Of a stretch of 54,664 nucleotides of DNA, positions 16,401 to 24,400 are shown in pieces. A model generated the notes under the pieces. That model was not told the DNA's origin. It ran no database searches and saw only the letters and a list, made by a program, of their open reading frames with translations. Made by a program: the position numbers and the translations under genes. This stretch comes from RGIG5472 sp051867615. GTDB taxonomy: Bacteria; Bacillota; Clostridia; Oscillospirales; Oscillospiraceae. The stretch's first letter is position 1, and every line of letters starts with the position of its first letter. Where the stretch lies: the NCBI GenBank assembly GCA_051867615.1, contig JBJDYU010000038.1:1-54664 (forward strand). The letters are read 5' to 3'.

Positions 16401-18274
16401 ATATCGCGAACCCTGAGAACCTGCGGCGGCTGCGGGAGGCTTTCCCGGGCCGGGAGGTCTACATGGTGGTGGGCAGCGACGTGGTGGGCGGCGCGTCCGC
16501 CTACCGGGCCGCGCCCTCGCCGTACTCCATCCACGGCTTCCACCACGTCATCTTCCGCCGGGAGACCCAGAACACGCCCCGGGATTACAGCTGCATCACG
16601 GGCAAGGTGGTGGAGCTGAGCCTGCCGCCGCACCTCGAGGACATCTCCTCCACCCGCATCCGGGAGGCCATCGACGCCAACCGGGATATCTCGAACCTCA
16701 TCGACCCCGTGGCCCAGGAGTATATTTACCTCCGGGGCCTGTACCTCCGCGAGCCGCTGGATAAGCCCGTGCTGCAGACGGGCGATCTGAGCTTCACAAG
16801 GCTGGATACCCTCACGGACGAGGCGGCGGAGCTGCTCTGCCGCGCCCGTCTCGCGACGCCGGAGCTTTGCTCCCTCATCCGCCGCAGCGGCGACATGGTG
16901 CTGCTGCTCCACCGGGAGGAGCGGGAGGCGGTGCTGGGCTTTGCCGCGGGCCGCTATCTCGACTCCCATGAGCTGTTCGCCCGGCTGGGCAGCGCCCGGC
17001 TCTCCACCCATATCCGGGAGCGGGCTGCCGGCCGCACGCTGCTCATCAGCGGCATCTGGACCGTCCGGAGCGGAGACGCGCAGGAGCTGACGCAGCAGCT
17101 TCTGACCGAAGTTTTGACCCGGGCGCTGCACCGGGAGTACAGCTTCGCCCTGTTCTGCCCGCTGGAGGGCGGCTGCCCGCCGGTAGTGGAGGAGACGCTG
17201 GGCCTGCAGGGCTTCCTCCCCACGCCCTTTGAGGGGGCCGGCTGGCGGATGGTGGACATGGGCGCGCCCATCGTTTTGACAAGGAACCTCGAGACCACCA
17301 TCAAGGAGCCGCTGGCCCACGACCCGCGGGTGCTTTCCGCCATCACCGCCGCCCACCGGCGGCTGCAGCGGACGCTGGCGGAGCTGTATCCCGGCACGCT
17401 GGTGCTGTCCCTTTCCGCCGCCACCATCCACCACCGCCTGCTGCAGCGGATCACCCGCTGTAACCACGTTCCCCTGACGCCCACGAAGCCCCGGGTGCTG
17501 GGCGAGCATATCTGTGTCCCCTTCGGCAAGATCCTCCGGGGCGTGGCGGTGCCGAACACCGTCACCAAGACGCTCCACACCGACAAGGTCTATGAGCCGG
17601 ACCTCTCCGCCTTCCGCATTGAGGCGTATCCGGGCTATTCCTCGCTGGAGAATCAGGCCAGGATCATCCGGGCCTTTGACCGTCCGGTCATTCTGGTGGA
17701 CGACCTGCTCCACGACGGCAAGCGCATCCGCCGTCTGGTGCCGCTGCTGGAGCGTGAAGGCGCGGAGATCTCGCAGGTGCTGGTGGGCTATCTCACCGGC
17801 ATGGGCCGGGACGTGATGGCCCAACTGGGCTATCCGGTGGAGGGCATCTACTATCTGCCGAACCTCCGCCTGCGCTTTGTGGAAAGCACGCTTTATCCCT
17901 TTATCGGCGGCGATACGCTCCGCCGCGCCGAGCCTATGGCGGGCGGATTGCAGCCCTCGGTGAACCGCATCTACCCTTACGCCTCGCCGGAGCTGCCGGA
18001 CGGCGCCTTCGGCACCGCCGCCTATACGCTGAGCCGCTGCTGCCTTGAAAACGCGCGGAACATCCTTTTGGCCCTCGAGACGGAGTACCGCGCCCTCTTT
18101 GCCCGGAACCTGACGCTGGGCCGGCTGGGCGAAGCCGTCATTCTGCCCCTCTGCCCCGACAAGGGCGGCTGCATGGTGTACGATCTCAGCCGTCCCGCCT
18201 CGGACTATCTCGAAAGCGATTTGCAGGAGCTGAAGCGCATGGCGGCGGGCGCGTCTGTGGATTCCCGGAGCTGA
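13463..18274 (+). CDS. Giant multidomain protein: HD, HEAT-like, nucleotidylyltransferase, GNAT-like and phosphoribosyltransferase-like domains
   Basis: 1603 residues, one uninterrupted frame with ribosome binding site GGAGGGG. Domains in order: an N-terminal helical part; an HD-type metal phosphohydrolase domain (about 180-345, His187/188, His216-Asp217 in GHDIGKFG, His256, Asp277); a long helical region with HEAT-like repeats (about 380-890); a nucleotidylyltransferase domain (about 905-1095) with FFPGTFDPFTLSHKAI (the T-x-x-H form seen in CoaD and cytidylyltransferases) and ISSTRIREAI (1061-1070); a degenerate GNAT-like domain (about 1105-1275); and a phosphoribosyltransferase-like domain (about 1280-1500) with PVILVDDLLHDGKRI, where the usual TGxT loop is altered. 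All are nucleotide or cofactor chemistries, so a role in NAD, CoA or nucleotide turnover or sensing is plausible. I know of no characterised protein with this whole architecture. First gene of a probable three-gene operon. Confidence 0.8.
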   Translation: MYKKRVRQMLAELTRQLSARPASGYLKMNRGELTELLQRHDASRRLEELLAEEGRLTCERVAAQWQDVLDELSPAPEEGWLRYTYRFACGTLFPRPEQRQERHRYGAASSLLLALLQVLFDDERRRLPFDFHRDIDLLGEEEYAGEDHAASYARFIRAYRREYVYEMMRLGLEATPFKSLEHIAGVHHVAMCAARDMKRAGFPVDLSLVSAAACGHDIGKFGCRPGERVPYLHYYYTDQWFNRQGLSDIGYIAANHSVWDMELENLSVESLLLIYADFRVKQERDEQGREVTTLYTLQEAFDVILAKLDNVDEAKRTRYTYVYAKLRDFEEYMIFLGVDVTLSGKPLNPRPKKDIALMERWEAVDALRLMGVEHNLRLMHRLSDQRQFAAILEQARSETDWKRLRAYLNIFASYSVYLRQEQKIQTLQFLYELLMHKEGDIRRQAATLMGDILARFHAGYAKEVPADCAPDSAGGTALRQWESLLERILHPDHKLMPQHKRWIHYTLKMVAGSLLEKCRDQDREAFLGALLRYYSAPAALDDVTAFTLTETAAALPLESCSRQQLEGLLRFVSALCGREPVTVRAAALLLLRRLYPLMENAAALERTAEELDVSGSASLALLRRQTLEQWRGAESGEVCRLTDESLSEIFLENLKTATPWIIKEINIRLLTDFAAGSGGGYHLLHIATHLSNLVMVSEQITVRHAAGAALLRIAPILTYDQRNEVSVELTRGLEIDQQEFSKYIPTYLGQFFLWLPPAQLEESIRELQESLGSANDRVVSAAISTVGVLYENYDAYRSRFPEEDEAYRGRRQRLLGMLLKGLAGFRSEVRQEALLVIGDSVFGSSVLSTHEKRQAFTLAAKKLLFLIHEDQGGDLTFFYRTAALIHIYRFITDQLLTRGGFNFEERKKVAFFPGTFDPFTLSHKAIARHIRDMGFEVMLAIDEFSWSKKTQPHRIRRQLASISVADEFHVHIFPEDFPVNIANPENLRRLREAFPGREVYMVVGSDVVGGASAYRAAPSPYSIHGFHHVIFRRETQNTPRDYSCITGKVVELSLPPHLEDISSTRIREAIDANRDISNLIDPVAQEYIYLRGLYLREPLDKPVLQTGDLSFTRLDTLTDEAAELLCRARLATPELCSLIRRSGDMVLLLHREEREAVLGFAAGRYLDSHELFARLGSARLSTHIRERAAGRTLLISGIWTVRSGDAQELTQQLLTEVLTRALHREYSFALFCPLEGGCPPVVEETLGLQGFLPTPFEGAGWRMVDMGAPIVLTRNLETTIKEPLAHDPRVLSAITAAHRRLQRTLAELYPGTLVLSLSAATIHHRLLQRITRCNHVPLTPTKPRVLGEHICVPFGKILRGVAVPNTVTKTLHTDKVYEPDLSAFRIEAYPGYSSLENQARIIRAFDRPVILVDDLLHDGKRIRRLVPLLEREGAEISQVLVGYLTGMGRDVMAQLGYPVEGIYYLPNLRLRFVESTLYPFIGGDTLRRAEPMAGGLQPSVNRIYPYASPELPDGAFGTAAYTLSRCCLENARNILLALETEYRALFARNLTLGRLGEAVILPLCPDKGGCMVYDLSRPASDYLESDLQELKRMAAGASVDSRS

Positions 18275-18305
18275 AAGACCCTGCCCTACGATCAGGAGGA
18301 GCCTT

Positions 18306-19544
18306 ATGAACTATTTTACCGACGGAACGCATACGTTCTGCTGCGACGAATCGAATCTGCCCTTCGCGCCCTGCGCGTCTTTGCCCGCGGAGGGGGAGAT
18401 CCTCTATCTCTTCCGCGCGCCCGCTCTCGCGGGGCGGGAGACCTTCGCCGTCTCAGACGGCGGCGTCATGACGCCCCGGCAGGACGAGCGTCTGCTAAGC
18501 ACCCTTGAGACTCCCGCGAAAGCGCTGCCGCCGGAGCTGGCGGCCGCCGTGGCGGCGGGCCGCGTCCGGGGCGTGAATCTGGAGCATCCCCGCTTTCGGG
18601 AGCTGCTGCCGCCGCTGGGGCGCCCGGAAAAGTACCGGCTCCACCTGCTGGCCCTCGGCGACGTGGGCAGCACGCTGCTGCAGGGGCTGCGGCTTTTAGG
18701 GGGCGACGTGCTCTCCGCCATCGGCATCTGCGACGTGCGGCCCGAGGCGGCGAAGCGCTGGGAATTTGAGCTGAACCAGATCAGCCTCCCCTGGGACTAC
18801 GACGCGCTGCCGCCGGTGGAGATCGTGGAGACGGAGCGCCTGTTTGACTGTGACGTGTTCCTGTTCTGCGCCTCCCGCCATGTGCCGGACGTCTCCGTGA
18901 AGAGCGGCGACGTGCGCATGGCGCAGCTCGCAGCCAACGCGCCGCTGGTGGCCTCCTACGCCAAGATGGCCCGGGAGAAGGGCTATCAGGGAAAATTCTG
19001 GGTGGTGAGCGACCCGGTGGACCCCCTCTGCAAGGCCGCGCTGCTGGCAAGCAGCCGGAACGAACAGGGAGAAGTGGACGGCAAAGGGCTTCTGCCCGGC
19101 CAGATCCGGGGCTTCGGTTTGGGGGTCATGAACGCCCGGGCAGCATATTACGCGAAGAAGGACCCGCGCTTCGCCGACTTCCTCACGGATGGCCGCACCT
19201 TCGGCCCCCACGGGGAAGATCTGGTGGTGGCGAACTCCGTCTCCCGCTATGACGACGCTTTGAGCCGGGAGCTGACGGAGCGGGTGGCCCATGCGAATCT
19301 CGAGATGCGGGCGCTGGGCTTCAAGCCCTTCGTGGCCCCGGCCCTCAGCTCCGGCGCGCTCAGCGTGCTGCTGGCGCTGCGGGGCCAGTGGCACTGCTCC
19401 TCGGTGTACCTGGGCGGCGTGTTTATGGGCTGCAAGAACCGCGACGCAAAAAACGGCCCGGAGATCGAGCGGCTGAAGCTGCCGGAGGCGCTGATGGCCC
19501 GCATCCGCGAAACGGCGGATCGCCTGCGGGCCGTGGAGGTCTGA
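18306..19544 (+). CDS. Lactate/malate dehydrogenase-like protein with N-terminal extension
   Basis: 412 residues, 31 nt after the giant gene with ribosome binding site AGGAGGA. After an unfamiliar N-terminal extension of about 108 residues comes a Rossmann nucleotide-binding segment LLALGDVGSTLLQGLRLLG (114-132), with Asp143 (ICDVRPEA) where NAD ribose would bind. A DPVDP block (236-240) recalls the NPVD motif of LDH/MDH, and GPHGED (300-305) recalls the GEHGD block that carries the catalytic His. The C-terminal part resembles the LDH catalytic domain. The canonical N in NPVD is changed and the substrate-binding Arg residues are not obvious, so the substrate is probably not lactate or malate. 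The pairing with a nucleotidylyltransferase/HD protein and a flavoprotein suggests redox cofactor chemistry or sensing. Confidence 0.7.
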   Translation: MNYFTDGTHTFCCDESNLPFAPCASLPAEGEILYLFRAPALAGRETFAVSDGGVMTPRQDERLLSTLETPAKALPPELAAAVAAGRVRGVNLEHPRFRELLPPLGRPEKYRLHLLALGDVGSTLLQGLRLLGGDVLSAIGICDVRPEAAKRWEFELNQISLPWDYDALPPVEIVETERLFDCDVFLFCASRHVPDVSVKSGDVRMAQLAANAPLVASYAKMAREKGYQGKFWVVSDPVDPLCKAALLASSRNEQGEVDGKGLLPGQIRGFGLGVMNARAAYYAKKDPRFADFLTDGRTFGPHGEDLVVANSVSRYDDALSRELTERVAHANLEMRALGFKPFVAPALSSGALSVLLALRGQWHCSSVYLGGVFMGCKNRDAKNGPEIERLKLPEALMARIRETADRLRAVEV

Positions 19545-19612
19545 AGGGCGGCTGAAGCGGAAAAAACGCATCGCGCCCCCTGTTTTGGGAAGAATATGAA
19601 GGTGGTGTTTTC

Positions 19613-20641
19613 ATGTCTCTGACCGTTGTGATGCCGGAAAACGCGCACTCCGCCCCCCTGCTGGCGCTGCTAAGCGAGCTGCTGGCGGGAAAGGACTGGA
19701 CGCCGACCGACCGGCTGGAGAACCTCGCGGGAAAGCGGCTCCTCTTTGCCGTGGCGCTGGATGAGGGCGGCTGCAACGAAAGCTGCTACCGGATGCTGGG
19801 GCAGCTGCGGCGAGAGCCTGAGCTGCTCGAGGGCTGCGTCGCGGGCGTGGTCGTCACCGGGACGGGCGAGCTGTACACCAAGGCGCTGGCCCGGGAGCTG
19901 GTGCTGGCGGCGAATCTCGCGGGCTGTGCCTTCCTGGGCCGTCCGCTGGTGGAAGCCACCGGCTCCCTCAGCAATTTCCGCACCCAGGCCGCCATCTACG
20001 GCACCGACCTTAACGAGGCGTACCGCCGGGCGGTGGCGGAACTGCTGGAGCGGCTGGAGAGCTGGTCTCCCCTGCCGCCCCCGGGCCGCGTGCTGGCGCT
20101 CCATGCCTCGGTGCGGGACACCTCCAACACCCTGGCGCTCTGGGAGCTGGTGAAGCGGCACCTGCCGGATTCCGTGGAGATCGAGGAGCTGAACCTTCGC
20201 AACGGCACCATCGCCGACTGCAGCGGGTGCAGCTATACCACCTGCCTGCATTTCGGCGAGCGGGGCGGCTGCTTCTACGGCGGGCCCATGGTGGAGCAGG
20301 TGTTCCCGGCGGTGCGCCGCTGCGATACGCTCATCATGCTCTGCGCGAACTATAACGACGCGCTCAGCGCCAACCTGACCGCCTTTGTGAACCGCCTGAC
20401 GGCCCTGTTCCGCCAGAGCCGCTTTTACGACAAACAAATGTACGGTCTCGTGGTCTCCGGCTACTCCGGAGGGGACCTGCTGGCCCAGCAGCTCATCTCG
20501 GCCCTGAACATGAACAAGAGCTTCTTTCTGCCGCCCCGCTTCGTTCTGATGGAGACCGCCAACGACAAGGGCAGCCTCCTGCGTCTGGAGGGTGTGGAGC
20601 AACGGGGCGAGGCCTTCGCCCGGCGGATGATGGGCCTCTGA
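19613..20641 (+). CDS. Tandem flavodoxin-fold protein (NADPH-dependent FMN reductase-like)
   Basis: 342 residues. The C-terminal half (about 158-342) reads as a flavodoxin/FMN-reductase fold: VLALHASVRDTSNTLALWEL matches the phosphate-binding loop region of NADPH-dependent FMN reductases. It is followed by a Cys-rich stretch DCSGCSYTTCLHFGERGGC near the flavin site and a CDTLIMLCANYNDALSANLT segment like the second flavin loop. The N-terminal half (1-145) looks like a degenerate copy of the same fold. Third gene of the cluster (68 nt after the dehydrogenase-like gene, ribosome binding site AAGGTGG). It could bind FMN and react with NAD(P)H, or act as a sensor. Fold assignment is fairly sure, function is not. 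Confidence 0.7.
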   Translation: MSLTVVMPENAHSAPLLALLSELLAGKDWTPTDRLENLAGKRLLFAVALDEGGCNESCYRMLGQLRREPELLEGCVAGVVVTGTGELYTKALARELVLAANLAGCAFLGRPLVEATGSLSNFRTQAAIYGTDLNEAYRRAVAELLERLESWSPLPPPGRVLALHASVRDTSNTLALWELVKRHLPDSVEIEELNLRNGTIADCSGCSYTTCLHFGERGGCFYGGPMVEQVFPAVRRCDTLIMLCANYNDALSANLTAFVNRLTALFRQSRFYDKQMYGLVVSGYSGGDLLAQQLISALNMNKSFFLPPRFVLMETANDKGSLLRLEGVEQRGEAFARRMMGL

Positions 20642-20651
20642 ACCGCCCCGG

Positions 20652-20680
20652 TTGACAGCGCTGCGGCGGTATGCTAAAAT
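20652..20680 (+). promoter_or_regulatory. Promoter of the YitT-like gene
   Basis: Consensus TTGACA (20652-20657), 17-nt spacer, TAAAAT (20675-20680). It lies 11 nt after the stop codon of the flavodoxin-fold gene, so the downstream gene is a separate transcription unit. A small GGCCC/GGGCC hairpin follows in the leader. Confidence 0.75.
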
Positions 20681-20731
20681 CGTCGTAGGGCCCCGGACGG
20701 GCCTTAATCGGCTGAAAAGTGAGGTTTTATT

Positions 20732-21364
20732 TTGCTCCGCGACATCAAGCCCGGCGCCTGCGCCGTGGCGGTCTTTTCCAGCGCCTTTCTCGCCTTCGGG
20801 CTGTACAACGTCCACGCCGTTTCCGGCGTGACGGAGGGCGGCGTGCTGGGCATGACGCTGCTGCTGCAGCACTGGTTCCGTATCTCCCCCGCCGTCACCA
20901 ACGTGGTGCTGAACGCCGTCTGCTACCTCTTTGGCTGGCGGATGCTGGGGCGGAAGTTCATCGTCTATTCCGCCATCTCCACGGGAGGGTTTTCCCTGGC
21001 CTACTGGATCTTCGAGCAGTTCCCGCCCCTCTGGCCCGGTCTCTATGAGACGCCGCTGGCGGCGGCGCTGCTGGGGGCGGTGTTCGTGGGCCTCGGCGCG
21101 GGATGCTGCGTCCGCATCGGCGGCGCTCCCAGCGGGGACGACGCGCTGGCCATGGCGGTCTCCCGCCTGACGGGCCTTCGCATCGAGATGGTGTACCTCA
21201 TCAGCGACCTGACGGTGCTGCTGCTCTCCGCCACCTATATCCCCTGGCGGCGGCTGGGCTACTCCTTGCTGACGGTGATCCTCTCCGGCCAGCTCATCGG
21301 CCTGGTGCAGCGCATCCCCCTGCCCGGCGGGAGGAAAAAGGATAAAGACACAGAGACAAATTGA
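20732..21364 (+). CDS. YitT-family membrane protein
   Basis: 210-residue protein with about five to six hydrophobic helices, resembling the YitT/DUF161 family: an early AFGLYNVHAVSGVTEGGVLG segment, the GLGAGCCVRIGGAPSGDDALA glycine-rich loop split over two helices, and the PWRRLGYSLLTVILSGQLI end. The family is annotated as membrane or transport proteins of unknown substrate. Start is a TTG at 20732 with GTGAGG 8 nt upstream; no ATG in frame keeps the first helix intact. It has its own promoter and terminator. It lacks the C-terminal DUF2179 domain of longer YitT proteins. Confidence 0.8.
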   Translation: MLRDIKPGACAVAVFSSAFLAFGLYNVHAVSGVTEGGVLGMTLLLQHWFRISPAVTNVVLNAVCYLFGWRMLGRKFIVYSAISTGGFSLAYWIFEQFPPLWPGLYETPLAAALLGAVFVGLGAGCCVRIGGAPSGDDALAMAVSRLTGLRIEMVYLISDLTVLLLSATYIPWRRLGYSLLTVILSGQLIGLVQRIPLPGGRKKDKDTETN

Positions 21365-21392
21365 AAGCGCGGCCCTTTCGGGCCGCGCTTTT
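21364..21392 (+). terminator. Terminator of the YitT-like gene
   Basis: AAGCGCGGCCC/GGGCCGCGCTT, 4-nt loop, followed by TTTT; immediately behind the stop codon. Confidence 0.85.
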
Positions 21393-21416
21393 CCGCATGT
21401 TCCGCCGAAAATAAAA

Positions 21417-21456
21417 ACCGGGAGGATTCCAGATGGAATCCTCCCGGTAATTTTTT
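21417..21456 (-). terminator. Terminator of the PFOR gene
   Basis: 14-bp perfect stem ACCGGGAGGATTCC/GGAATCCTCCCGGT with a 4-nt loop; on the minus strand it is followed by TTTTTATTTT. Confidence 0.85.
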
Positions 21457-21475
21457 GCGCTGTGCCGAAAGCGTC

Positions 21476-24400
21476 TTAGCCCTGATACAGCTCCTTGAGC
21501 TTCAGCAGGTGCTCGTAGCGCGCCTTGGCGGCTTCCTCGTTGCGCTGGAACAGATCGCCGGCGCGGTCGGGGAACTCGCGGGTCAGGCGGCTGTAGCGGG
21601 CCTCGTTCATCAGGAACTCCTGATAGCCGCCCGCGGGAGCCTTGGAATCCAGCGTGAACTTCTGCTCCGCGGCGGGATTGTAGCGGAACAGGTTCCAGTA
21701 GCCGCACTCCACGGCCTTCTTGATCTCGGACTGGCAGTTCATCATGCCGCCCTTGATGCTGTGCATCTCGCAGGGGGAGTAGCCGATGATAAGGGAGGGG
21801 CCGTGATAGGCCTCGGCCTCGGTGATGGCCTTGATGGTCTGAGCGGGATTCGCGCCCATGGCCACCTGCGCCACATAGACGTAGCCGTACTGCATGGCGA
21901 TCTCGGCGAGGCTCTTCTTGGCGACCTCCTTGCCGGCGGCGGCGAACTGCGCCACCTGGCCGATGTTGGAGGCCTTGGAGGCCTGACCGCCGGTGTTGGA
22001 GTAGACCTCGGTATCAAAGACGAAGATGTTCACGTCCTTGTTCTGGGCGATGACGTGGTCCAGACCGCCGTAACCGATATCGTAGGCCCAGCCGTCGCCG
22101 CCGAAGATCCAGACGGACTTCTTGGAGAGGTATTCCTTCTTCTCCAGAATGTCCGCGGCCAGCGCGCAGGCCTCGCAGTCGCAGTGGGTCTTGCCCTCGG
22201 CCTTCAGCGCCTGCATATGGGCCAGCATCTGGGGCTGGCGCTCGCCGAAGACTTCCTTCGCCCTGTCGGTGCCGAGGAACGCGATGCCCTCATCCACGCC
22301 CAGGATGCTCTGCTCGAGAGCGGCCACATACGCACGGGTGGCTTCCGCGTTGGCGGCGCCGTCGTCCATGGTGTCCAGCCACTTCTGCGCGGCTTCCTTC
22401 AGCTCGGGACGGGCGTGGGGAACTTCGATCAGAGCCCGGGTCTTGTCGGCCAGATTCTGGCGGATAGCGTCCTGACCGATGAACATACCGAGACCGTGCT
22501 CGGCGTTATCCTCGAACAGGCTGTTGCACCATGCGGGACCGTGGCCCTCGGCGTTGGTGCAGTAGGGAGAAGTGGCGCCCGGGCCGCCCCAGATGGAGGA
22601 GCAGCCGGTGGCGTTGGAGATATACATCCGGTCGCCGAAGAGCTGGGTCACGAGACGGGCATAGCTGGTCTCGGCGCAGCCGGCGCAGGAGCCGGAGAAC
22701 TCCAGCATGGGCTGCTTGAACTGGCTGCCCTTGACGGTGTTGTCCTGCATATCCTTCTTCTCGGCAACGTCAGCCACGCAGTAGTTGAACACGTCCTGCT
22801 GAGCGGCTTCCTGCTCCTGGGCGACCATGGTCAGAGCGTTAACGGGGCAGACACCCACGCAGACGCCGCAGCCCATGCAGTCCAGAGGAGACACGGCCAT
22901 GGTGTACTTGTACACGCCCTTGCCCTTGCCGGCCTTGATGTCCACGAGTCTCGCGGCGGCGGGCGCGGCGGCGGCCTCCTCCTCGGTCAGGGCGAAGGGA
23001 CGGATGGTGGCGTGCGGGCAGACATAAGCGCAGTTGTTGCACTGGATGCACTTGTTCTCATCCCACTCGGGCACGGTGACGGCCACGCCGCGCTTCTCGT
23101 AGGCGGCGGCGCCCAGCTCGAACTGGCCGTCCACATGGGCCATGAAGGCGGAAACCGGCAGGCTGTCGCCGTCCATGCGGTCGATGGGGAACAGCAGGTT
23201 CTTGACCTGACGCACCAGCTCGGGCTTGCCCTCCAGCGCGGTGTCCACGGTCTCCTCCTCCGCGTTGGCCCAGTCGGCGGGCACGTCGATCTTCACGAAA
23301 GCGGTGGCGCCGGCGTCGATGGCCTTGTGGTTCATGTCCACCACATCCTGGCCCTTCTTCAGGTAGGACTTGGTGGCGGCGGCCTTCATGTAGTTGATGG
23401 CCTCCTCCTGGGGCATGACCTTGGCCAGGGTGAAGAAGGCGGACTGCAGGATGGTGTTGGTGCGCTTGCCCATGCCGATGGACTGGGCCAGGTCGATGGC
23501 GTTGATGGTGTAGAGCTGGATGTTGTTGCGGGCGATATAGCGCTTGGCCTCGGCGTTCAGGTGCTGGCCCAGCTCCTCGGGGCTCCACTGGCAGTTGACC
23601 ATGAACACGCCGCCGGGCTTCACGTCATTGACCATCTTGAAGCCCTTGGTGATATAGGAGGGGTTGTGGCAGGCCACGAAGTCCGCCTTGTTGATATAGT
23701 AGGGGGACTTGATGGGCTTGTCGCCGAAGCGCAGGTGGCTGATGGTCACGCCGCCGGTCTTCTTGGAGTCGTACTGGAAGTACGCCTGCACATACTTGTC
23801 GGTGTGGTCGCCGATGATCTTGATGGAGTTCTTGTTGGCGCCCACGGTACCGTCGCCGCCCAGACCCCAGAACTTGCACTCAATGGTGCCCTTGGCCGCG
23901 GTGTTGGGGGCCTCTTTCGGCTCCTCCAGGGAGAGGTGGGTCACGTCGTCCACGATGCCGATGGTGAACTGGCGCTTCATCTCGTCCTTCTTCAGCTCAT
24001 TGAACACGGCGAAGACGGAGGCGGGAGGCGTATCCTTGGAGCCGAGACCGTAGCGGCCGCCGATGACCTTCACGTCGTCCCGGCCGGCGTTGGAGAGGGC
24101 CGTGACCACGTCCAGATACAGCGGCTCGCCCAGAGCGCCGGGCTCCTTGGTGCGGTCGAGGACCGCGATCTTCTTGGCGGTGGCGGGAATGGCGGCCAGC
24201 AGGCGGTCCGCCGCGAAGGGACGGTACAGGCGGACCTTCACGAGACCCACCTTCTCGCCGTTGGCGTTGAGGTAGTCGATGACCTCCTCCGCCACGTCGC
24301 AGATGGAGCCCATGGCGATGATGACGCGGTCCGCGTCCTCGGCGCCGTAGTAGTTGAACAGCTGATAGTTGGTGCCGAGTTTGGCGTTGATCTTGCCCAT

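Noticed and set aside
15533..17824. 763-codon open frame opposite the giant protein gene
   Set aside because: Antisense shadow of a frame with clear catalytic motifs; no ribosome binding site or domain seen.
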